Assembly: GCF_025989125.1 (NCBI RefSeq)
Contig: NZ_JAPDNR010000001.1
Location: 2,028,301-2,092,300 of the forward strand
Length of the DNA: 64,000 nucleotides
Source of the DNA: Chitinophaga nivalis
GTDB taxonomy: Bacteria > Bacteroidota > Bacteroidia > Chitinophagales > Chitinophagaceae
Direction of reading: 5' to 3'
Positions 1 to 6,861 of this stretch are shown one piece after another. Position 1 is the stretch's first letter; every line of letters begins with the position of its first letter. The notes below the pieces were generated by a model. The model did no database searches and had not been told where the DNA came from. It was given only the letters and a program-made list of their open reading frames with translations. The translations under genes were made by a program, and so were the position numbers.

Positions 1-2
1 AT

Positions 3-299
3 GCCCGTGTATTGGTGTTCGACAGGCATTGGATGACTGTCTTTACACTTATACCAGCTGCTTACCGGGATGAATGGTTTCCGCTACCTGCCACTACCTT
101 GTGTTATGCCGGCATGCCCGCTACACTGCTGCGGTTGGGAGAAAGAGATGAAGCAATATTCGACCGGGCTTATCATGAAGGGTATATGCAACAATATTAT
201 GACCTGGCGCATCAGTATGGTGCCCATATTCTCAGAACGGATCAGCATGACGTAGCGCAATGTCTGGATATGTTGGTGCAATGGGCCACTAATCTGTAA
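3..299 (+). CDS. P-loop (deoxy)nucleoside/NMP kinase-like protein, C-terminal fragment
   Basis: The frame is open to the left edge, so only the last ~99 residues are visible and the Walker A motif would lie outside the window. The piece reads VLVFDRHWMTVF, then a RLGERDE segment, then a helix ending in a DVAQCLDML tail. A DR(H/Y) motif followed by an Arg-rich lid (RLxxRDE) is typical of thymidylate or deoxynucleoside kinase-like P-loop enzymes. It ends 4 nt before the start of the HisG-like gene, so the two are probably co-transcribed, and a nucleotide-related pathway is the simplest joint reading. The family call is inference from the lid and DR motifs only; the substrate is unknown. Confidence 0.5.
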   Translation, partial: ARVLVFDRHWMTVFTLIPAAYRDEWFPLPATTLCYAGMPATLLRLGERDEAIFDRAYHEGYMQQYYDLAHQYGAHILRTDQHDVAQCLDMLVQWATNL

Positions 300-303
300 A
301 AAC

Positions 304-960
304 ATGTATGAAGATCACAATCATATTTCCCATAAAACAGTAAAGCCCCTCACCATTGCCATCGGGAAAGGGAGGGGGTTTTACGAATCCCTGGACTATA
401 TTCATACGGATGAAACACCCGGTTATCAAAGCTTTTTAAAAGGAGAGGTGCCGGTTTATCAGGATGAGTCCGGACAATTAACGTTGATGGCTGTACGTAG
501 CCGGGATATGCCCTGGTTATTGCAGCAAGGACATATTGATGTAGCGATTGGCAGTTCCGTATGGTTTAGTGAATACCAGGCGGATGCCCTCAGCTGTGCC
601 TGGAAGCTGCCCTTGCAGGAATGCAGGTTATCCCTAATTGCCTCACCGGATATGCATCTCCCGGACATAAAAAACATCTGCACAAAATTTGAAAATATCA
701 CCCGCCGGTATATCACTGCTTTGCCACTTACAGCTGAGATACTCCTCATGGAAGGTTCGCATGAAGCGGCACTCTTTCTGAAAATAACCGATGCTATTGT
801 AGATGTGATTGAAACCGGCCGCACTATCCGCCGGATGGGATTCCGCGAGCTGGATACCATTGCGTGGCTGAGTCATGAAATGTGGTTACGTACGCATGAT
901 ACCGTTACCCGTGAACGGTTAGCCTACTACCTGAAAAAAACGGCTCCTATAAATGGCTAA
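304..960 (+). CDS. Stand-alone HisG-like ATP phosphoribosyltransferase homolog
   Basis: 218 residues, the length of a short-form HisG catalytic chain. The N-terminus has a LTIAIGKGR strand like the HisG LTIALPKGR start. The middle has a domain-2 region with NITRRYITA, matching the HisG FPNITRRYF signature. The PRPP-binding loop is DAIVDVIETGRTIRRMGF at about residues 163-180. Canonical HisG couples ATP and PRPP to begin histidine synthesis, but no other his gene lies nearby and the gene follows a kinase-like gene by 4 nt. It may therefore be a paralog that uses another nucleotide or base in specialised metabolism. The ATP-site region is diverged. Family is fairly sure; substrate is not known. 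Confidence 0.75.
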   Translation: MYEDHNHISHKTVKPLTIAIGKGRGFYESLDYIHTDETPGYQSFLKGEVPVYQDESGQLTLMAVRSRDMPWLLQQGHIDVAIGSSVWFSEYQADALSCAWKLPLQECRLSLIASPDMHLPDIKNICTKFENITRRYITALPLTAEILLMEGSHEAALFLKITDAIVDVIETGRTIRRMGFRELDTIAWLSHEMWLRTHDTVTRERLAYYLKKTAPING

Positions 961-1146
961 TACGGCCCCGGATAAGGATGATATAGGCTTATCACTTGGG
1001 TGAGTGATTGCTTTCACTGTGTGTCATCAGCAGCACGATGCCTTATTTTTATGCTGTAAAACCCGTTTCTCCATTACCTATCCCTATTTCTCCCCCGGAA
1101 TTTTACTTCTGAGATAGGTATATGAGTCACCAAAATCTGCAAACAA

Positions 1147-2136
1147 ATGAAAAAAATTGCCCACCTTTTATTTATTGGAGCGCTGTGCCTGTCTGCCTGC
1201 TCCAAACAGGATAAGTCCAATACAGATCAACCTTCGCCGGATAGTAATCAGGAAGCCCCTGCGGGGAAAGTACGCCGCTGTGCTACCGGTGAAGTACTGA
1301 AACAACAACTGTTGGATGATCCTACGCTGGCACAGCGTATGCAAAACATTGAAAAACTAACGGAAGAGGTTACACGTAACAGAGCACTCTTCCGTTTACT
1401 GCCGGATGGAAGTATTGAAATTCCGGTAGTTGTAAATATTTTATACCGCACCACAGCCCAAAATGTAGCGCTTAGTCAGGTAGAGTCCCAGATTACTGCG
1501 CTGAATCAGGATTTCAACGGACTGAATTCCCAATATAATACATTGCCACCTATTTTTGATGCCGTTAAAGCAGCTGTAGGCGTGCATTTCAGGTTAAAGA
1601 ATGTTGTACGTAAGTCTACAACAGTAACCACCTGGGGTACCAACGACGCCATGAAAAAAAGCAGCCAGGGCGGTATCAATCCTACTACGCCGGATTCTGT
1701 ATTGAATATCTGGGTAGTTGGTGGTATCAGCGGCGGTGTAATTGGCTATGCGCAATTCCCTGGTGGTAGCCCTGCTACAGATGGTGTTGTAATAGCCTAT
1801 GATTGCTTTGGTACCAACGGTACAGCAGCTGCTCCTTTTGCCCTGGGCAGAACCGCTACACACGAAGTGGGTCACTGGCTTAATTTACGCCATATATGGG
1901 GTGATGCCAATTGCGGCGATGACCTGGTAGGAGATACCCCCCGGCATAATACCGCCAACTACGGCTGCCCGGCTTATCCGCATCGGAGTACCTGCACCGG
2001 CACGCCTATTGAAATGACCATGAATTTCATGGATTACACAGATGATGCCTGTATGGCAATGTTCACACAAGGCCAGAAGACCAGGATAGATGCGACATTC
2101 CTGCCTGGCGGCGGCCGTAACGGATTCGCCCACTAG
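1147..2136 (+). CDS. Secreted pappalysin-type (M43) zinc metalloprotease, lipoprotein
   Basis: 329 residues beginning with a lipoprotein signal (LCLSAC, Cys at about 18). The zinc site HEVGHWLNLRH lies at about residues 239-249 (HExxHxxxxxH form) and is followed by WGD, as in cytophagalysin/ulilysin. A Met-turn region, MNFMDYTDDACM, comes about 50 residues later. This arrangement is characteristic of MEROPS M43B. A low-complexity linker separates the lipobox from the catalytic domain. It probably digests proteins outside the cell while anchored to the outer membrane. It is isolated, with about 190 nt upstream and no obvious operon partner. Confidence 0.88.
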   Translation: MKKIAHLLFIGALCLSACSKQDKSNTDQPSPDSNQEAPAGKVRRCATGEVLKQQLLDDPTLAQRMQNIEKLTEEVTRNRALFRLLPDGSIEIPVVVNILYRTTAQNVALSQVESQITALNQDFNGLNSQYNTLPPIFDAVKAAVGVHFRLKNVVRKSTTVTTWGTNDAMKKSSQGGINPTTPDSVLNIWVVGGISGGVIGYAQFPGGSPATDGVVIAYDCFGTNGTAAAPFALGRTATHEVGHWLNLRHIWGDANCGDDLVGDTPRHNTANYGCPAYPHRSTCTGTPIEMTMNFMDYTDDACMAMFTQGQKTRIDATFLPGGGRNGFAH

Positions 2137-2361
2137 TTATCTGCCCTCATTCCGGGGGAGATTTTCAGTAGTAATCATATTATTCCGAAAACAGGTATCA
2201 TAACGGTGCCGGATATACTTTTATGCCTGCCTGTCAGGTATACGGCAAGGCTGTGTTGCACGCACAGCCACATACCTGTGTTTGGCGGGGCCCGAAAAGG
2301 CTGTCGCAAATAACCCTATATTTTGTCGCGTTTGCACATCGGATGTTACAAAATCTCACCC

Positions 2362-2369
2362 TATGTTTG
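2362..2369 (+). promoter_or_regulatory. Candidate -7 promoter element (TATGTTTG) for the SRPBCC gene
   Basis: Matches the Bacteroidota -7 consensus TAnnTTTG and lies 40 nt before the ATG at 2409. No well-spaced -33 TTTG is evident. Its position inside the longer possible reading frame (from 2223) supports the ATG at 2409 as the real start. Confidence 0.4.
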
Positions 2370-2408
2370 CAGTATCAAACAACATTATTGAATTTCAAAT
2401 CAATCAAA

Positions 2409-2840
2409 ATGAGTACTGCACACAACACAACGATTACAGTAACTGCCACTATCAATGCACCTGCCGCTAAAGTATGGGAATTATGGACTGCGCCTGCACA
2501 CATCATGAAATGGAACAGCGCTTCAGAAGACTGGCATACGCCCCGTGCAGAAAATGACCTGCGTCCCGGTGGAAAATTTTCCTCCCGTATGGAAGCCAAA
2601 GACGGTAGTTTCGGCTTTGATTTCGGTGGTGTATATGATGAGGTGAAACCCCATGAACTGATTACCTATACTATGGGAGATGGCCGAAAAGTAAATATTA
2701 CTTTTGAAGAGAATGGCAATACGACTGAGGTAACAGAAACCTTTGATGCAGAAACCACCCATAGCATCGAAATGCAACAAGGTGGCTGGCAGGCTATTCT
2801 CGACAATTTCAAAAAATACACGGAATCTTTCACTGCTTAA
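2409..2840 (+). CDS. SRPBCC / AHSA1-type START-like domain protein
   Basis: 143 residues starting MSTAHNTTITVTATINAPAAKVWELWT, the usual first strand and helix of activator-of-Hsp90 (AHSA1) C-terminal-like proteins. Further family features are the GGKFSSRMEAKDGSFGFDFGG segment and a C-terminal GGWQAILDNFKKYTE helix. The reading frame extends upstream to 2223, but that extension has no family similarity and contains a promoter-like box, so the ATG at 2409 is preferred. These proteins bind hydrophobic ligands in a deep cavity and are usually annotated as polyketide-cyclase-like or ATPase activators; the ligand is unknown. It is followed after 9 nt by an alpha/beta hydrolase gene and is probably co-transcribed with it. 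Confidence 0.85.
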   Translation: MSTAHNTTITVTATINAPAAKVWELWTAPAHIMKWNSASEDWHTPRAENDLRPGGKFSSRMEAKDGSFGFDFGGVYDEVKPHELITYTMGDGRKVNITFEENGNTTEVTETFDAETTHSIEMQQGGWQAILDNFKKYTESFTA

Positions 2841-2849
2841 GCTGTCACT

Positions 2850-3749
2850 ATGTTTACCACCAGGGCTATCCGATCCACTTTCCTACTGTGCTGCATGACT
2901 GTGATATCTATGGTATCAGTACAGGCGCAATCCACTAAAAATAAACCGATGCATACCCCCAAAAAAACCGGTTATGCACCCGTGAATGGGTTGAAAATGT
3001 ATTATGAAATACAGGGAGAAGGCCGTCCCATTGTGCTTATCCACGGTAGTTACATGACGATTGATATGAACTATGGCGCATTGATACCGGAGCTGGCCAA
3101 AACCCATCAGGTGATTGCCCTGGAAATGCAGGGGCATGGCAGAACGGCGGATATTGATCGTCCATTTTCCTTTCCTGCCCTGGCAGATGATGTAGCCGCA
3201 CTATTACAGTACCTTAAAGTGGATAGCGCTGATGTATTGGGATATAGTTTAGGCGCTACCGTTGCTTTGCAGCTCACGCTGCGGCATCCGGCACTGGTCA
3301 GGAAACTGGTCTTTATTTCTTCTGCCTATAAGTACGACGGATGGTCGAAAGAAGCGCGGGAGATATTCGCCAAAATGGATCCTGCATTTCTGGAAAGCAC
3401 ACCGCTGAAAACCGCCTACGATCAACTGGCACCGGATAAAAGCCATTGGAAAACGTTTGTCACCAAAATGATAAAATTTGATGAACAACCCTATGATCTG
3501 GGTGCAGCTAATATTAAAGCGATTAAATCACCGGTATTGATGATTAGCGGAGATAATGATGGCGTAGATCTGCATCATATCACAGATATGTACCGGTTGC
3601 TGGGTGGTGGTGTTTTCGGAGATATGGCTGGTTTGCCTGCCTCCCGCCTGGCGATTATCCCTGGCGCCTCACACGTTAGCCTGATGATGGAAACCCACAA
3701 ATTACTGGCTATCATACAACCGTTTCTGGTTACAGCCGCTGGCCATTAG
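2850..3749 (+). CDS. Exported alpha/beta-fold hydrolase
   Basis: 299 residues with an N-terminal hydrophobic signal (TFLLCCMTVISMVSVQAQS). The oxyanion-hole strand is IVLIHGSYMT, the nucleophile elbow GYSLGA, the acid strand LMISGDNDGVD and the catalytic His is in PGASHVSLM. All three triad positions are therefore present. It is most like general esterase/lipase members of the Abhydrolase_1 family; the substrate cannot be told. The 9-nt gap to the SRPBCC gene suggests one transcript, which ends at the hairpin at 3809-3836. Confidence 0.85.
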   Translation: MFTTRAIRSTFLLCCMTVISMVSVQAQSTKNKPMHTPKKTGYAPVNGLKMYYEIQGEGRPIVLIHGSYMTIDMNYGALIPELAKTHQVIALEMQGHGRTADIDRPFSFPALADDVAALLQYLKVDSADVLGYSLGATVALQLTLRHPALVRKLVFISSAYKYDGWSKEAREIFAKMDPAFLESTPLKTAYDQLAPDKSHWKTFVTKMIKFDEQPYDLGAANIKAIKSPVLMISGDNDGVDLHHITDMYRLLGGGVFGDMAGLPASRLAIIPGASHVSLMMETHKLLAIIQPFLVTAAGH

Positions 3750-3808
3750 TATAGTGATGTAGCTGTCATGGTTTGAAGAGAACTGTATCATCCCCGAAAT
3801 TATTTACC

Positions 3809-3836
3809 TGCCCGCGGCCTGCCGTGGGCATTTTTT
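3809..3836 (+). terminator. Rho-independent terminator after the hydrolase gene
   Basis: TGCCCGCGG, loop CCTG, CCGTGGGCA (9-bp stem with one G-U pair), directly followed by six T. Confidence 0.85.
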
Positions 3837-3874
3837 GTGCTATATTTAACAGGCTAATCTGATGCCACCAAGCC

Positions 3875-4648
3875 GTGAAATTACAACGATATAAACCCGC
3901 TGTTGCGCTTCGTCCGTTCGTGAAAAATTTTACCATCATTGAAAATGACGGTGCCGTCGATAATGTTGTACTGCCGGATACGGCTATGGTGTTATCTTTC
4001 CGCTTTCAGGGATCGGTGGCGGTTTCGGAAAACGGGGTGCAGCAACAGTTACCTGCCGCTGTTTTTTCCGGTATGCGGAAATCACATAGACAGATCTCCT
4101 ATACGGCATCCACGGGTAACTTCCTGATAACATTTACCCCTGTTGGCGCTGCTGCCTTTTTCCGGGAACCGATGCATACCTTTTTCGGACATACTTTACC
4201 GGCAGCCGACCTTAAAGGGTTACGCGATATAACCTATATGGCAGAACAACTGGCAGCTTGCCCTGCACCGGCAGCAAAGATTGCCTTCATGGAAAAAGTA
4301 TTGTTGTCGGCGTTGCCATCGTCTACGCCGGATTTGCTGGTTACGCATGCCGTGCAGCAGATTACCATTCATAAAGGTAATCTGCCTATAAAAGAGCTGG
4401 CGAGGCAGCTGTTTGTGAGCCAGGATGCTTTTGAAAAGCGCTTCCGGCGGGTGGTAGGCAGTAGTCCCAAGCAGTTTGCGACCGTTACCCGTTTGAGAAA
4501 TACGATCGACAACTATACTCCCGGTCAAAGTTTTACAGAGCTGGCTTATGCTGCCGGCTACTTTGATCAGGCGCATTTTATCCGTGATTTTAAAACCTTC
4601 ACCGGTAAAACGCCCGGTCAGTTTTTTAAAGAAAGTGTTTTCTGGTAA
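3875..4648 (+). CDS. AraC-family transcriptional regulator
   Basis: 257 residues with a GTG start. The N-terminal half (about 1-150) resembles the AraC-associated DUF6597-type sensing domain (start KLQRYKPAVALRPFVKNFTI). The C-terminal ~90 residues carry two helix-turn-helix motifs: KELARQLFVSQDAFEKRFRR, and then FTELAYAAGYFDQAHFIRDFK ending TGKTPGQF, the AraC signature. It presumably controls itself or a neighbour in response to a small molecule. No operator could be identified, and its target is unknown. Confidence 0.88.
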   Translation: MKLQRYKPAVALRPFVKNFTIIENDGAVDNVVLPDTAMVLSFRFQGSVAVSENGVQQQLPAAVFSGMRKSHRQISYTASTGNFLITFTPVGAAAFFREPMHTFFGHTLPAADLKGLRDITYMAEQLAACPAPAAKIAFMEKVLLSALPSSTPDLLVTHAVQQITIHKGNLPIKELARQLFVSQDAFEKRFRRVVGSSPKQFATVTRLRNTIDNYTPGQSFTELAYAAGYFDQAHFIRDFKTFTGKTPGQFFKESVFW

Positions 4649-4917
4649 CAGGTATTTATACCTTTCGAGAAATAATATAGGTTCATGAGCTTGCATATAA
4701 CCTGCTTGATACGTTGAATGCTGCTGTCGTAGTTGCTATGAAAAGGCTGAACCAGCAAGGAAATAGGGCGTTTTTTCAGGTCTTGCACCATACTAAAAAA
4801 ACAGTAGCAGAAATGAATGCTTAACTTTATGGAAGATAAAAGGCTGAGATGATGTAAGACCTCACATGATGAAGGGAAGCCTGAAAAAATACCGCTACAC
4901 ATTTTAAATCTGCTGAC

Positions 4918-5328
4918 ATGAAAAAAATCGGAATACTGTTTTTCCTGTTATTTACAGGTATGCTGTTACAGGCACAAAGCATCCAGTCCAGTAGCTATAG
5001 TTCCCTTGGTTCCATCAGCAGTGATGGTAAAATAAAAAATGCCAGTTATCAAACGGTAGGGTATATAAAGGATGATGGTGCCGTACAGAATAAAAGCTAT
5101 TCTACTATCGGCTATATTAAAAGTGATGGTACTATTCAAAATAGCAGCTATTCTACTGTTGGGTATGTGAAAGCAAATGGTGCAGTGCAGAATAGTAGTT
5201 ATTCTACCATCGGCTATATCAAACAAGACGGTACCGTACAAAATGCGAGTTACAGTACGATCGGCTATGCCAAAGGCGTGAAGAAGGAATGGGCGGCGCT
5301 GGTATTTTTCTTTTTCAAGTTCGATTAA
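4918..5328 (+). CDS. Secreted 17-residue tandem-repeat protein (beta-flower-like)
   Basis: 136 residues: a signal peptide (cleavage after LLQAQ), then five clear and one degenerate copy of a 17-residue repeat, consensus DG-x-[IV]-QN-x-SYST-[IV]-GY-[IV]-K-x, between about residues 30 and 115. A hydrophobic tail WAALVFFFFKFD closes it. The rhythm of short strands joined by DG and N-x-S-Y turns resembles the small Bacteroidota '4-fold beta flower' type proteins; that name is from memory, not a search. The function is unknown. The stop codon overlaps that of the convergent AraC gene (TAA of one shares bases with TAA of the other). Confidence 0.75.
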   Translation: MKKIGILFFLLFTGMLLQAQSIQSSSYSSLGSISSDGKIKNASYQTVGYIKDDGAVQNKSYSTIGYIKSDGTIQNSSYSTVGYVKANGAVQNSSYSTIGYIKQDGTVQNASYSTIGYAKGVKKEWAALVFFFFKFD

Positions 5329-6164
5329 ACATATTTTTTTCTATAGGCAGAAGGACTGATGCCCTTATGTTTTTTAAAGATCCTGTTCAGGTGACTTTCG
5401 TCTGTGAAGTTTAATTCACAGGCGATTTCGTTTATACGCATATCACTGTGTAAAAGCCTCATTTCAATCAGTCGTAATTTATAGTGAGAGATATATTGCT
5501 GTAAGGTGTCGCCTGTTTGTTTTTTGAAATAACGTCCCAGATAGTTGGTGGAAATGCCTACTTCCCGACTAATGATGGCTGCTTTCAGCAATTGCGGATC
5601 GAAGATATGCGTCTGTATATAATGCAGTATATCCAATATTACCTCACCGGTATGCTCTTTTATGTTTTTAGGTAGCTTCAATGCTATATTCCGGGCTACG
5701 ACCAATATTAGCGTGTTGACAAACTGCTGAATGATCTTGTGATGATAGATTTGTTCGTTGGTATATTCTTTATGCAAGCAATTCACCAGGGTGGCTACCA
5801 TCGGTTTATCCACCTGGTTTTTAAGTATGCATCCTGGCCGGTGACTGGCATTCCGGAGAATAGGTTGTATATGTTCTGCCCAGTCCTGCTGTTGGTTTTC
5901 GCCGGCGTGCAGATAGGTGTCGTGGAAACTTAATCCGAAAAAGGTAGTGGTGGTATCAATGGAAAAAGTGTAACTATCTGCTGGTGTAACCAGGAATAAA
6001 TTGCCGGACTGATAGCTAAAGCGATGGTTGTTCATGTATTGTGTGCCGCTTCCTTCCATGATGTATATGAGTTTGAAAAAATGGTTTCGGTAGTTCAGCC
6101 GGGGGAAGCTACTCAGCACTGTAAAATCTATTTCAAAGGGATGATATAAATGTTCTCTTGCCAT
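5325..6164 (-). CDS. AraC-family transcriptional regulator with cupin sensor
   Basis: 279 residues. The N-terminal ~100 residues form an AraC-binding cupin (FKLIYIMEGSGTQYMN, GNLFLVTPADSYTF). The C-terminal ~95 residues hold two helix-turn-helix motifs, with VGISTNYLGRYFKKQTG and the signature region NEIACELNFTDESHLNRIFKKHKGISPSAYR. It is transcribed divergently from the short SDR gene at 6249 (84-nt gap), which makes that gene its likeliest target. Confidence 0.9.
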   Translation of the reverse strand: MAREHLYHPFEIDFTVLSSFPRLNYRNHFFKLIYIMEGSGTQYMNNHRFSYQSGNLFLVTPADSYTFSIDTTTTFFGLSFHDTYLHAGENQQQDWAEHIQPILRNASHRPGCILKNQVDKPMVATLVNCLHKEYTNEQIYHHKIIQQFVNTLILVVARNIALKLPKNIKEHTGEVILDILHYIQTHIFDPQLLKAAIISREVGISTNYLGRYFKKQTGDTLQQYISHYKLRLIEMRLLHSDMRINEIACELNFTDESHLNRIFKKHKGISPSAYRKKYV

Positions 6165-6248
6165 GGTTCTTAAAGTTACCGATAAAGTGTAAAAATGTAC
6201 AGGTTCCTCCGTCTGTTTCCCGCTAGCTTTAGCGCTTAAATAACCTCT

Positions 6249-6815
6249 ATGAAAAAGAAGCTTTTAATTATCGGTGCGGGCGGTACTATCGGAAGAATTA
6301 TTACCCCGGCATTTGCCGCACAGTACGATCTCATTACTGCCGGCCGTAACAGTGGTGATATCCGGGCAGATATTACTTCACCAGCGGCTGTAGCACAACT
6401 GTTCCGGAAGACCGGGAAAATTGATGCCTGTATTTGTACGGCAGGAGATAGTATGGGGGGAAGCCTGCATCAAGTCACTGATGAACAGCTGCAGTATGGC
6501 TGGGAGCATAAGCTGTTGGCGCAGATACGGGTGGTATTAACCGGACAGCCCTATTTGCATGATCAGGGTTCTTTTACGCTGATATCCGGTAAAATGGGAG
6601 AGGAGCCTGCCGTGAATGCTACGGGCAAGGCGGTGGTGAATGGGGCGGTAAATAGTTTCGTACGGGCCGCATCATTGGAAATGGAAAGAGGCATCCGGTT
6701 GAATGCTGTGAGTCCTGCTAAAATTGAGACGTTGGTCAGGGAGGATATTATCGCAGCGTACCTGGAATGTGTAACGGGGAGTAAGCACGGATGTATTGTG
6801 AGGGTCGGATATTAA
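6249..6815 (+). CDS. Short-chain dehydrogenase-like protein lacking the YxxxK tyrosine
   Basis: 188 residues with a glycine-rich nucleotide-binding start (LLIIGAGGTIGR), a DI acidic strand end (IRADITS), CTAGDSMGG in place of the usual NNAG, and the active-site strand FTLISGKMGEE. Where classical SDRs have YxxxK this protein reads NATGKAVVNGAVNSF: a Lys is present but the Tyr is not. The short-length SDR subgroup often shows this, so catalysis may differ or the protein may be a sensor or scaffold. Divergent AraC regulator upstream; strong terminator downstream. Confidence 0.82.
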   Translation: MKKKLLIIGAGGTIGRIITPAFAAQYDLITAGRNSGDIRADITSPAAVAQLFRKTGKIDACICTAGDSMGGSLHQVTDEQLQYGWEHKLLAQIRVVLTGQPYLHDQGSFTLISGKMGEEPAVNATGKAVVNGAVNSFVRAASLEMERGIRLNAVSPAKIETLVREDIIAAYLECVTGSKHGCIVRVGY

Positions 6816-6826
6816 AGGGAGCTATC

Positions 6827-6861
6827 AGCCGCATCAATCTTGTAATTGATGCGGCTTTTTT
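6827..6861 (+). terminator. Terminator between convergent SDR and helicase genes
   Basis: 12-bp perfect stem AGCCGCATCAAT / ATTGATGCGGCT with loop CTTGTA, followed by T5 on the plus strand. The T-tract serves the plus-strand SDR gene. Confidence 0.88.

Noticed and set aside
2223..2408. 62-residue N-terminal extension of the SRPBCC protein
   Set aside because: No family similarity, and a TATGTTTG promoter box lies within it; the ATG at 2409 gives the standard domain start.
4975..5275. 51-bp tandem units as a CRISPR-like array
   Set aside because: Units are contiguous without spacers and keep one reading frame with conserved residues; they are protein-coding repeats.
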